Assembly (NCBI GenBank): GCA_964428015.1
Contig: CAYRWR010000013.1
Coordinates: 1-64,000 of the forward strand
Reading direction: 5' to 3'
DNA: 64,000 bases
Origin: CAYRWR01 sp964428015
GTDB lineage: Bacteria; Spirochaetota; Brevinematia; Brevinematales; CAYRWR01
The number at the start of each line of letters is the position of its first letter. Within the stretch, counting starts at the first letter, position 1. The notes beneath the pieces are model-generated. The model worked only from the letters and a program-made list of their open reading frames with translations, made no database searches and had not been told where the DNA came from. The translations under genes were made by a program, and so were the position numbers. This document shows, piece by piece, positions 50,821-58,722 of the stretch.

Positions 50821-50851
50821 ATATAAAGGCATAGGAAAAAAGGAGGCAACT

Positions 50852-51742
50852 ATGACTGTCACCACCCCCAAAAAAAGAATCAGACTTTCCGGACTGGAGA
50901 GCATGCTCAATAAAAACGCTATCTCTGTCTACCTCAAAGAAATTGATCAGATACCACTGCTGAATCGCGATGAAGAAGTAGAATTAGCCCGCCGCGCATC
51001 CACTGGAGATGAAGAAGCTAAAGAAAAGCTGATTGTGTCCAATCTTCGCTTTGTGGTTTCTGTAGCCAAGAAGTACCAGGGTCATGGCATCCCCCTGACC
51101 GACCTCATAAGTGAAGGTAACCTGGGTCTGATCACTGCTGTTTCCAAATTTGACTATACCCGTGGTTTTCATTTTATATCCTATGCAGTTTGGTGGATCA
51201 AGCAAAGTATTATAAAGGCTCTGTCTGAAAAGTCCCGCATGGTCCGGCTTCCCATGAACCGGGCTAATGAACTGATGCAGATCGGAAAGTATATAGACGA
51301 ATATTCCAAAGAAAACGGCAAACGCCCTCTGGATGAAGAAATCGCCGACGCTTTATCTATGAACAAAGACGAGATTAAAAAGCTTATGGATATATCATCG
51401 GGTCATTCATCCATTGAAGAAATGTCAGTTCAGGGAGAACCCGAATCTCTTCAGAAACAGGCTTTTGAATTCTCGGTAGATCCCCATGAGAGCCCGGATG
51501 AAAAGGCCATGGTCACCAGCCTCAAGGACAGTATAGACCAGCTTCTGCGGCGTCTGTCAGATAGAGAAAGGACCATAATTGAATACCGCTTTGGTCTGAA
51601 TGGCAAAGAACCTCATTCCTTATCCAAAATCGGAGCCCAGCTGAATCTGACCAAGGAACGTATCCGTCAGATAGAAAAAAGCGCCATGAGCCAGATAAGA
51701 AATTATCAGGATGCCAGAGAATTAGCTGTATATTTGAACTAA
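50852..51742 (+). CDS. Sigma-70 family RNA polymerase sigma factor (group 2 type)
   Basis: 296 residues. Regions 1.2-2 (ISVYLKEIDQIPLLNRDEEV, then LIVSNLRFVVSVAKKYQ, DLISEGNLGL and YAVWWIKQSIIKAL), region 3 and region 4 (LSDRERTIIEYRFGL, then TKERIRQIEKSAMSQIR) are all present. The long N-terminal region 1.1 and the spacer of primary sigma factors are absent, so this is an alternative RpoS-like or second RpoD-like factor. Start ATG 50852 is fixed by AGGAGG; the frame extends upstream to a TTG at 50804, but that lies in the promoter. Followed by a TPR gene with a separate promoter. The -24/-12 promoter suggests control by RpoN. Confidence 0.93.
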   Translation: MTVTTPKKRIRLSGLESMLNKNAISVYLKEIDQIPLLNRDEEVELARRASTGDEEAKEKLIVSNLRFVVSVAKKYQGHGIPLTDLISEGNLGLITAVSKFDYTRGFHFISYAVWWIKQSIIKALSEKSRMVRLPMNRANELMQIGKYIDEYSKENGKRPLDEEIADALSMNKDEIKKLMDISSGHSSIEEMSVQGEPESLQKQAFEFSVDPHESPDEKAMVTSLKDSIDQLLRRLSDRERTIIEYRFGLNGKEPHSLSKIGAQLNLTKERIRQIEKSAMSQIRNYQDARELAVYLN

Positions 51743-51793
51743 GCAGGCCGATAAACTTACCATGTACTCTGCAATGACCATCAGAATCAATAC

Positions 51794-51821
51794 TTGCAGA
51801 ATTGTTATGATGGTATATAAT
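51794..51821 (+). promoter_or_regulatory. Promoter of the TPR-HD-GYP pair
   Basis: TTGCAG (51794-51799), 16-base spacer, TATAAT (51816-51821), about 40 bases before ATG 51861. Confidence 0.65.
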
Positions 51822-51860
51822 TAAGCAGAGCTGAGAATAAATTAAAGGGATCTCTCCAAC

Positions 51861-53204
51861 ATGGAAGTTTTCAAGCCTGAAAATATCATGACCCTGGTAT
51901 GGATAGCGTTGGGTATTATCCTGGTCATTATTATTATTATTACCACCGCAAAAGTGGTCAATAAAGATAATACTCTCACAGCTGTAGAAAAAGCTCTCAA
52001 GGAAAAAAACTATACTAAAGCCCTAAAATTAGCGCAAAAGCATCTTCAGGGCCATGAAAATGATATCGTTATATTGAACCTGATGGGCCAGATTTATGAA
52101 GGCCTTAATAATTACAAACAAGCCATTGACTACTATGAACGATGCTCGGTTGCCGCAGAGAAAGAAGCACAGAATGTTATTAAGACCCAGATGTTGTTGC
52201 GTATTGGTAACCTCTATAAAAAAATCGATATGACCAAAGATGCTCTGGGTTATTTTTCATTGGTTTTGGACGACCAGCCCAAGCATAGTAAGGCTCTCTA
52301 TGAAGCAGCGGATATTTTATACAATCTGAAGAATTTTAAAAAAGCAAAAGAATATCTGAGTAGTCTTATCAAGATTAAATCGGACAACCTTCGCGGTCAT
52401 TTCCTATACGCTCGCACCCTGTACCAGTTAGGTGAATATCAATCCTGCGCCAAACAGTTGGCAGCCATTCTACCTAACCTTCCCCCAGGGGATTCTACCA
52501 TTTCCCGCGCCAAACTGCTTCTGGCAGATGCATTGGTGAAACTCCGTCAGTACAAGCCAGCTATCCAGACACTTAGTACCCTTTTAAATGATAACAGTCA
52601 GTTTGAAAGTGTACTTTTAAAAATTGTAAATATTCAGATTCTGGATCATAACTACGCTCAAGCCATTGCTCTGGCTAAGAAATATGTGAACCGGGTATCC
52701 AGAGAGATGCAGGTGGATATCTACTATCAGGTAGCCACTGCTTATTATAAAGAAGGGGAAATCTTTAATGCCCTGCAGATGTGGCAGCAGGCCTACCAGA
52801 TAGATCCTAAATACCGTGATACCGGTGAGATTCTCAGCCAATACAGGATACTTCTGAATAATCCCCAGATTCGGCCCTATTTTACTCGTAATAATGCTGA
52901 ATTTGAGCAATTTATCACCTCTGCTTTCGGAGTTAAAGTAGTCAATCAGATTATACGTGATCCGCATTTTTTTATCATAACGGGTGGTGACGAAGTACAC
53001 ATCTTTTACCGAAATCCCGGCCCTATTAGCACCTTTACCCTGGATGAGATTTCCAAACACCTGCACTCAGAAAACTTCAATACAATCAGTGTTTTTTTGT
53101 ATTCCCTGTTTGGTACAGATTCCAGCGGGAAAAACCATATCCTGTATAAAAGGCTGGAAGAGTATAGCGGCGACACTATGATCGCCAGGTTGAATCGAGG
53201 TTAA
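51861..53204 (+). CDS. Membrane-anchored TPR protein
   Basis: 447 residues. One N-terminal membrane helix (WIALGIILVIIIIITTA, about 14-30), then TPR repeats (about 50-330; ILNLMGQIYEGLNNYKQAI, LYEAADILYNLKNFKKA, YYQVATAYYKEGEIFNA). The C-terminal part (350-447) is a separate domain I do not recognise. It ends two bases before the HD-GYP gene, so it may serve as a membrane platform for it. The ribosome-binding site is weak. Confidence 0.85.
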   Translation: MEVFKPENIMTLVWIALGIILVIIIIITTAKVVNKDNTLTAVEKALKEKNYTKALKLAQKHLQGHENDIVILNLMGQIYEGLNNYKQAIDYYERCSVAAEKEAQNVIKTQMLLRIGNLYKKIDMTKDALGYFSLVLDDQPKHSKALYEAADILYNLKNFKKAKEYLSSLIKIKSDNLRGHFLYARTLYQLGEYQSCAKQLAAILPNLPPGDSTISRAKLLLADALVKLRQYKPAIQTLSTLLNDNSQFESVLLKIVNIQILDHNYAQAIALAKKYVNRVSREMQVDIYYQVATAYYKEGEIFNALQMWQQAYQIDPKYRDTGEILSQYRILLNNPQIRPYFTRNNAEFEQFITSAFGVKVVNQIIRDPHFFIITGGDEVHIFYRNPGPISTFTLDEISKHLHSENFNTISVFLYSLFGTDSSGKNHILYKRLEEYSGDTMIARLNRG

Positions 53205-53206
53205 AC

Positions 53207-54541
53207 ATGGATGATAAAAACGAATTCAGGGTAGAACTGTTGGTGAACTTCCTCTATCCCGGTATTATCTTGAAAGGCGTCGCCTATACTGAAGATGGAG
53301 AAAAGATTCAGGAAGGTGGAATTCCTTTTACCCAAGTGCTGATCGATCAACTGAAAAAAAAGCAGGTCAAACGTATTTATTACACTCGGAAAATAAATCC
53401 ACGTAAAGACCCTGAAAATCCTATGCTTGACCCCGATAAAATCGACAATGCTGTGGAAATGGGGAAAGCTTTGGCTAGTGCTGTCGAAAATAAAAAAATG
53501 TTGCCTGAAAAAGCTCTTAACACCATGGTGGAAGGATTTATCGAAGATATTTCCAAATCTGAGGGAACTGTACTCAATCTACTGGAACTAAAAGATATTG
53601 ATGATTATACTTACACCCATTCTATCAATGTCTGTCTGATTTCCATTCTTTTTGCCAAACGCCTGAATTACAATGCAAAAGGTCTTAAGATCATAGGTGC
53701 TGGCGCGTTACTGCACGACATCGGGAAAATGCTTATTCCAAAAGATCTACTAAAGAAGCCCAGTCCGCTCACTGAGGAAGAAATAGCCATAATCCAGAAA
53801 CACCCTGTCTACGGTTATGAATATGTTAAAGCCCAATCCTCCTATGGTTCCCTGATCCAGAAGATTGTACTGATGCATCATGAACGTTATAATGGAAAGG
53901 GTTATCCTTTCGGTATCCGCGGTGAAGAGATCGGTGAGATTGCTCAGATAATCGGTCTGGCTGACACCTTTGATGCCATTACCTCTGAAAGCACCTTCAG
54001 GCAGGCTAAACCCTACTGGTACGCTCTCATCGATATCCAAAAATCCAGCGGCCGTAGTTTTTCTCCCCGTCTGGCCCGGTCATTTGTGCAGGACATGCCC
54101 CGTTTTCTCACTGAAGGGGAGATTTTCCCTCTGGGCAGTTTTGTGGTACTCAGCTCTGGTGAAGTGGGTGAAGTCATCGATTACCGTTTTCCACAAACCC
54201 TTAAACCTGTAGTCAATGTCTATATCAATTCCAAAAAAGAAGTGGTCCGTTACCCTATTCCCATAGACCTGCACTTTGATGATACCCGCATCATTGAAAA
54301 TGTCCTGGAAGATGAAGCCATTATTAAGAAAATGAACGATATTAAAAAAACTTTCCAGAAGCGGGAGCAAAAACAGTCAGAAAAAGCCATAGAAGCAGAA
54401 AGCATGATACAAGACTCTCTGGCTGCCGCGGAGGCCACCGCCCCTCCTTCCACTTCCGGCATCCCGGAACAGGTCATCGAAAACACTCAGGTCAAGGTGG
54501 ATAAAGACCTTTTCGAAGAAGATGAATCAGGACTAAAGTAA
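53207..54541 (+). CDS. HD-GYP-domain phosphodiesterase
   Basis: 444 residues, cytoplasmic. N-terminal DUF3391-like part (FRVELLVNFLYPGIILKGV), HD-GYP domain (about 135-300) with LLHDIGKMLIP intact and ADTFDAITSE giving the late metal ligand, but the signature reads HHERYNGKGYP, with Asn in place of the usual Asp. Cyclic-di-GMP hydrolysis is expected from the family. After it comes a beta domain (IFPLGSFVVLSSGEVGEVI) shared with the protein at 16674, then a long low-complexity Glu/Lys tail (about 365-444). Translationally linked to the upstream TPR protein. Confidence 0.88.
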   Translation: MDDKNEFRVELLVNFLYPGIILKGVAYTEDGEKIQEGGIPFTQVLIDQLKKKQVKRIYYTRKINPRKDPENPMLDPDKIDNAVEMGKALASAVENKKMLPEKALNTMVEGFIEDISKSEGTVLNLLELKDIDDYTYTHSINVCLISILFAKRLNYNAKGLKIIGAGALLHDIGKMLIPKDLLKKPSPLTEEEIAIIQKHPVYGYEYVKAQSSYGSLIQKIVLMHHERYNGKGYPFGIRGEEIGEIAQIIGLADTFDAITSESTFRQAKPYWYALIDIQKSSGRSFSPRLARSFVQDMPRFLTEGEIFPLGSFVVLSSGEVGEVIDYRFPQTLKPVVNVYINSKKEVVRYPIPIDLHFDDTRIIENVLEDEAIIKKMNDIKKTFQKREQKQSEKAIEAESMIQDSLAAAEATAPPSTSGIPEQVIENTQVKVDKDLFEEDESGLK

Positions 54542-54546
54542 TTATT

Positions 54547-55215
54547 TTATTTTTTTGTATTGACCAGCCTGCGTGAAAAATATCTGAGAAGACGTGCCGT
54601 CAATCCCCAGATAGTAGCATCTGCCCATTCATAGACAAAAATATCAAAAAAATGGTGTCCCCAGGGTTTATGATATTTTTTAGGGATTTTCAATTCTTTA
54701 GCCGGAAACAGTACTTTTTCCACCCCGGACTCATCCGTGACCACAGGTGACATCTGCGAGGCTACCTGATATACCTGGGGTTGCTGTTCCAGAAAATAAG
54801 TTAATGGAATGGAAAACACCCTGGCTACTTCATCATTAAAATCCAGCTCTTCAGGATCAGTTATATCCAGTATACCCACAAAAACATCCACCAGCATCCC
54901 CCGCATGGCAGGCTCACAGCCCAGTGCACCTATAATGCTGATCCTTTCCCGATTGATGCCTAATTCCTCTATTGTTTCACGCAGGGCACACCGTTCACTG
55001 TCTCCCTGGTCCTGAGGGTCCATACGGCCGCCTGGGAAGCAAATCTCACCTCCCTGCTGGATATGGGCTGCCCTTTCTTCAAACAGTATGTGCCATTCCC
55101 CTTCTTTTTTGAATAAAGGTAAAAGGACAGCTGTTCGAATATAGTCCTCCTGTCCTAAAACCGGCAGGGAGGAAGTATGCATAGAGATACTTTTACGGAT
55201 GTCATCCAGTTCCAT
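54547..55215 (-). CDS. CoA pyrophosphatase-type Nudix hydrolase
   Basis: 222 residues. Nudix box GGRMDPQDQGDSERCALRE followed by TIEELGI, with the extra residues between Gly and Glu typical of the NudL/CoA diphosphatase group. The preceding LFEERAAHIQQGGEICFPGG contains the UPF0035-like pattern of that group. It hydrolyses CoA or its derivatives to phosphopantetheine and 3',5'-ADP. ATG at 55213-55215 with GGAGG. The C-terminal extension (170-222) is longer than in many members. It converges with the HD-GYP gene. Confidence 0.88.
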   Translation of the reverse strand: MELDDIRKSISMHTSSLPVLGQEDYIRTAVLLPLFKKEGEWHILFEERAAHIQQGGEICFPGGRMDPQDQGDSERCALRETIEELGINRERISIIGALGCEPAMRGMLVDVFVGILDITDPEELDFNDEVARVFSIPLTYFLEQQPQVYQVASQMSPVVTDESGVEKVLFPAKELKIPKKYHKPWGHHFFDIFVYEWADATIWGLTARLLRYFSRRLVNTKK

Positions 55216-55290
55216 AGTTTAACCTCCAGCTCAAAGATAACAAAATAAAGTAATTAATGCAAATGGGGGATTGGAAGCTTTGTAAGAAAT

Positions 55291-55917
55291 TTACAGTGAG
55301 GAAAAAATATCTCCCGCTTTTTTGAATGAGATATAATTAATAGGGCGGAGTGGGCTCATCTTGCGGTAAAAAAGCGTGGGGAAACTGTCATAGATATTCT
55401 GGACATAGTCTTTGTCATAGTTATTGAGCAGACCAGGAAAATCAGCGATTGTCCGCGCGGCGTATTGAGCATATTCTTCCACATCCGTGACAAAATTGAG
55501 GAGGCCGCCAGGTTTAAGGACCCGATGCACCTGTATCAAAAAAGAGGAGCGCAGAATACGGTTTTTCCACTGTTTAACTTTGAGCCAGGGGTCGGGGAAA
55601 TTAATATGGACTTCATCCACAGATTCCGCGGGAAAGAGGGCCATCAGACTGTCTTCACCTCTAGCATTGATGACCCGAAAGTGATCCAGTCCACGTTTCA
55701 TGAGCCGCTGGGCAGTCTTGCCAACCCGTTTGCGTGATATTTCGATACCTATATATAGAGCCTCTCTATCCTGCGGCATAAATTCAATCATATAATCACC
55801 ATGACCGCAGCCCATGTCTATTACAATCTTCTTCCCTTTCAATTTTAGATCAAAATCCAGGCTGTCCAGTTTTTCTTCGTGTGGAATATCTTTGAGGTAT
55901 TGGGATGCGCGTCTCAT
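55291..55917 (-). CDS. trmB: tRNA (guanine-N7)-methyltransferase
   Basis: 208 residues. Methylates G46 in the variable loop of tRNA. Motif I VIDMGCGHGDYMIEF (about 32-46), IGIEISRKRV, VDEVHINFPDPWLKVK with the diagnostic FPDPW, and VLKPGGLLNFVTD. ATG directly follows the gatC stop, so the two genes are in one unit. Confidence 0.95.
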   Translation of the reverse strand: MRRASQYLKDIPHEEKLDSLDFDLKLKGKKIVIDMGCGHGDYMIEFMPQDREALYIGIEISRKRVGKTAQRLMKRGLDHFRVINARGEDSLMALFPAESVDEVHINFPDPWLKVKQWKNRILRSSFLIQVHRVLKPGGLLNFVTDVEEYAQYAARTIADFPGLLNNYDKDYVQNIYDSFPTLFYRKMSPLRPINYISFKKAGDIFSSL

Positions 55918-56211
55918 CTAGTGTTCAATCACCTTAGGTACGATGATGCTGTCTTCGGCAAAACGGGGGGCCACTTTGGCAATTTCCTCCGCGCCCAGAG
56001 AAGGCTGAACAGTGTCGGGACGGGTAACATTGGTTTTTTCCACAGCATGAGTAGTGGGGGGGACTGACTCTGTGTCCAGCTCACCGATCTGTTCTACAAA
56101 ATGTATGATACGGGAGAACTGACCGGCAAAGACCTCTTTCTGTTCCTGGCTGAATTCCAGTTTTGCCAGACGGGCGGTGTTTTCCACATCTTTGAGGGTA
56201 ATATCTGCCAT
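55918..56211 (-). CDS. gatC: Asp/Glu-tRNA amidotransferase subunit C
   Basis: 97 residues, normal length. Structural subunit of GatCAB, which amidates Asp-tRNA(Asn) or Glu-tRNA(Gln). Family features are TLKDVENTARLAKLEFS at the start and the RPDTVQPSLGAEEIAKVAPR tail. ATG at 56209-56211 with GGGGAGGA. gatA and gatB are not in this window. Confidence 0.94.
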   Translation of the reverse strand: MADITLKDVENTARLAKLEFSQEQKEVFAGQFSRIIHFVEQIGELDTESVPPTTHAVEKTNVTRPDTVQPSLGAEEIAKVAPRFAEDSIIVPKVIEH

Positions 56212-56278
56212 TTGTCCTCCCCTTAATCAGTTATTATTATAGCAGAGTTGGCTGTTTTTTTCAAATCTACATAAAAGC

Positions 56279-56917
56279 TCAGGATTGAGAATTGATCCAA
56301 TCTTCCAGTTTGGAAGGTCCGCTGTCCGATCCTGAAAAACGGCGGCTGTACTTGGCAAAAACATTTACTTCCAGATTCACAGGTGAACCTGGGTTTTTAG
56401 TCCCCAGGCTGGTCTTGAGAGCAGTCTGAGGTATAAGCGCCACTTCAAACTCTCCCTCCCGGATATTGTACAAGGTCAGGCTGATACCATCAATGGCGAT
56501 GGAGTCTTTTTCCACCAGGTAGTCTGCTAACTCACGGGGAGCCTGAAAACGGTAAGCCCAGGCTTCATCCTTCTGAATGCGGGACAAGAGGCGACCCATT
56601 CCGTCCACGTGCCCCTGGACCAGATGTCCATCCAGCAGGGTCTGTGGTGTGAGGGGCAGCTCCAGATTTAATACCGTCCCGGGACCGGCCAGCCCCAGAG
56701 TGGTCCGCTTCAGAGTCTCAAAACTGGAATACACAGTAAAACTTCCGCTATCCCGATTTTCTACGGTATGACAGGAGCCATCCAGAGCTATGGATGTAAT
56801 ACCGTCTTCCATCCGGGCCAGTATTTCCGGTGCAGCCTGAATAGTGAATCTTTTACCCTGTCCCTGAGAAAGGGCCTTCAGCACCTTTCCTGTATATCGG
56901 ATAATACCTGTAAACAT
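56279..56917 (-). CDS. ribE: Riboflavin synthase, alpha chain
   Basis: 212 residues. Converts two lumazine molecules to riboflavin. Two similar lumazine-binding domains: FTGIIRYTGKVLKA at the N-terminus, DGSCHTVENRDSG in the first repeat, then VQGHVDGMGRLLS and IDGISLTLYN in the second. Start ATG 56915-56917 is the canonical MFTGII; an upstream in-frame start adds 11 residues. No ribB, ribD or ribH neighbours. The common Cys of the first domain is present in the GSCHTV position. Confidence 0.94.
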   Translation of the reverse strand: MFTGIIRYTGKVLKALSQGQGKRFTIQAAPEILARMEDGITSIALDGSCHTVENRDSGSFTVYSSFETLKRTTLGLAGPGTVLNLELPLTPQTLLDGHLVQGHVDGMGRLLSRIQKDEAWAYRFQAPRELADYLVEKDSIAIDGISLTLYNIREGEFEVALIPQTALKTSLGTKNPGSPVNLEVNVFAKYSRRFSGSDSGPSKLEDWINSQS

Positions 56918-56991
56918 CTCACTCTCCCTGAAAACCGTAAATCTTGCCAATATTTTGTGATAATACTACAATAAACCCCTGGAGGTGCCCC

Positions 56992-57351
56992 ATGGAAAAA
57001 CCGGATATACCTGAAAACCCTACCCGTTACACCCTGCCTTTAGCTAAACTGGAACTGATCCTGGCGATTATTATGGCTGTCACTTTCAGCTTTCTCTATT
57101 ACAACTACAGGCCCTTCTGTATGATTATGACAGTAATTACTTTGGTACATCTCGCTTCCAGTCTAGGTCTATTCAACTACAAGGCCTGGGCTTTTTACCT
57201 GGGGCTGTCGGCACTGCCCCTTAGTATCCTGGGGGTAGTACTCATTCTCCCCGACACTTTCCACTGGTGGTATCTCTTACTGCCCGGGATCGAGGTACCC
57301 CTGGTACCATTAGTGCTACGGGCCAAAAAAGAACTTATTTCAGAGCCCTGA
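56992..57351 (+). CDS. Small membrane protein
   Basis: 119 residues with four predicted membrane helices (about 18-37, 42-62, 68-88 and 92-110) and a basic C-terminal end (RAKKELISEP). No family recognised. ATG 56992 with GGAGG; an earlier in-frame ATG (56944) lacks one. Its 3' end overlaps the convergent DUF366-like gene by 17 bases. Confidence 0.75.
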   Translation: MEKPDIPENPTRYTLPLAKLELILAIIMAVTFSFLYYNYRPFCMIMTVITLVHLASSLGLFNYKAWAFYLGLSALPLSILGVVLILPDTFHWWYLLLPGIEVPLVPLVLRAKKELISEP

Positions 57352-57892
57352 CCTTAACCCGGGCGTATTCCACTTCCAGAAACTCGTGAGAAAATCGCTG
57401 TAGTATTGTAGTGGCAAATTCAGTTGAGTCTACCTGCATTTCCTCCAGACAGGCAATGGGCACCGGTGCGCCGGTAGGTTTGATATTGAGAGCGGAGTGA
57501 ATCATACAACTGGACTGTCCCTGCGCGGCTATAGATACCGTCAGTTTTCTTCCCTCAAACATCAGATCGTCCCCTACCCTGGATACCCCGAAACTGCCCA
57601 GACGACGGTTGAGCTCATTCTGCATGAGCGCCATCAGCATCCTCTGCATCCACACTGTACCTCTGAGATCCATATCAAAGGCTTCAATAATAAAGGACAG
57701 CATCATATCAGAACGGATAGGCTCATTGTGACGCACGTCTTCCAGATCCACCATCTCGGTGATTTTTACATCCACCGGCCCCATAAAAGCAATGATACTG
57801 TTACCTGCCAATCCAAAATGCTTAAAGGCAAAATGATTAGTCAGTTGAGTTCCATTGTAAATAATCTCTTTTTTTATCAGTTTGGTCTTCAT
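57335..57892 (-). CDS. DUF366-like protein
   Basis: 185 residues. It resembles the DUF366 family: FMGPVDVKITEMVDLEDVR (about 35-55), SDMMLSFIIEAFD and SSCMIHSALNIKP with a conserved Cys-His. No established function that I know of. It follows queC by nine bases in the same operon, so a role in 7-deazaguanine metabolism or tRNA modification is likely but unproven. ATG at 57890-57892 with GAGGGG. Confidence 0.65.
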   Translation of the reverse strand: MKTKLIKKEIIYNGTQLTNHFAFKHFGLAGNSIIAFMGPVDVKITEMVDLEDVRHNEPIRSDMMLSFIIEAFDMDLRGTVWMQRMLMALMQNELNRRLGSFGVSRVGDDLMFEGRKLTVSIAAQGQSSCMIHSALNIKPTGAPVPIACLEEMQVDSTEFATTILQRFSHEFLEVEYARVKVRALK

Positions 57893-57901
57893 GTCTACCC
57901 C

Positions 57902-58606
57902 TCAACTGAGATCCGCAAAACCGCGAAAATGGGACTGTTGAAAACTCTCCAGCCTGCCGTTTTCCCGTAAGGCACGCTTGAGACGGCGGCAGGATTCGCA
58001 CACGCCGCACATCTTTTCTCCCCCGTCATAACAGCTCCAGATACTGTGCAGGGGTGCCTCGATCTCCTGTCCCCACTCCAGGATCTGAGTCTTGTCCATA
58101 TCGATGGTATAGCTGGCTACTATGGGGTGAGACAGGGTGGAATACTCCAGGGCAGCATTGGCCCTCTCCAGATACTCGGGAGTATTGTCGGAAAAGGTCG
58201 CTCCCTCCTCCCGGTTGAATCCCACGATGATGGTATCGATCTTTTCTTTTTCTGCAAAAGCCGCGGCAATATTTATCAGTACACCGTTGCGGTTGGGTAC
58301 CCATACTGCCCGGGCTGTCTCTCCGGCATACTCCGCGTCATCCAGACGGGCAGCATCATAGCGGGGAAAGGCACCCTGGGTCAGGCCCTGATCCAGGGAT
58401 TTCATCCACTCCAGGGGGATTACAGTCAGAGGAGCATCCAGAGCTTCAGATACTCTTTTCACTGCTTCCAGTTCCCGCACAGCTGCCCTCTGGCCGTAGT
58501 CAAAGAACAATAGGCCGGCAATATGAGTCTGATCCTTGGCCTGGCGGGCATTGACTACGGAGTCTAATCCGCCTGATAATAGCACCAGAGAACGGGGTAG
58601 CGACAT
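57902..58606 (-). CDS. queC: 7-cyano-7-deazaguanine synthase
   Basis: 234 residues. Makes preQ0 from 7-carboxy-7-deazaguanine with ATP and ammonia. N-terminal PP-loop SGGLDSVV (12-19), VPNRNGVLI, the NREEGATFSDN substrate region, and the zinc-binding Cys cluster in SCYDGGEKMCGVCESCRR (three CxxC-type Cys plus one upstream). ATG at 58604-58606 with AGGAGG. -10 TATAAT at 58629-58634 with a poor -35. queD and queE are not adjacent; tgt lies at 4620. Confidence 0.95.
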   Translation of the reverse strand: MSLPRSLVLLSGGLDSVVNARQAKDQTHIAGLLFFDYGQRAAVRELEAVKRVSEALDAPLTVIPLEWMKSLDQGLTQGAFPRYDAARLDDAEYAGETARAVWVPNRNGVLINIAAAFAEKEKIDTIIVGFNREEGATFSDNTPEYLERANAALEYSTLSHPIVASYTIDMDKTQILEWGQEIEAPLHSIWSCYDGGEKMCGVCESCRRLKRALRENGRLESFQQSHFRGFADLS

Positions 58607-58628
58607 TTTTTCCTCCTGTAAGGATAAT

Positions 58629-58634
58629 ATTATA
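58629..58634 (-). promoter_or_regulatory. -10 box upstream of queC
   Basis: Minus-strand TATAAT with no clear -35. Arms CCTGTAA and TTACAGG lie on either side; this could be an operator but is too weak to claim. No preQ1-riboswitch pattern was seen. Confidence 0.4.
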
Positions 58635-58722
58635 GACTAGTTTTACAGGAATGAAAAATTTCTGGGGAAGAAGACTTTCTCACGTACACACACCAATCGG
58701 CACCATGCTGCGGACCGTTTGT

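Noticed and set aside
50804..50851. N-terminal extension of the sigma factor from a TTG
   Set aside because: This stretch is the -24/-12 promoter and leader; ATG 50852 has AGGAGG directly upstream.
51747..51754. GCCGATAA upstream of the TPR gene at 51861
   Set aside because: No TAAA at the required 15-base spacing; a good sigma-70 promoter lies downstream at 51794-51821.
58607..58660. preQ1 riboswitch or operator (CCTGTAA/TTACAGG) before queC
   Set aside because: No preQ1 pseudoknot pattern; the dyad arms are short and 24 bases apart and the upstream arm would not be transcribed.
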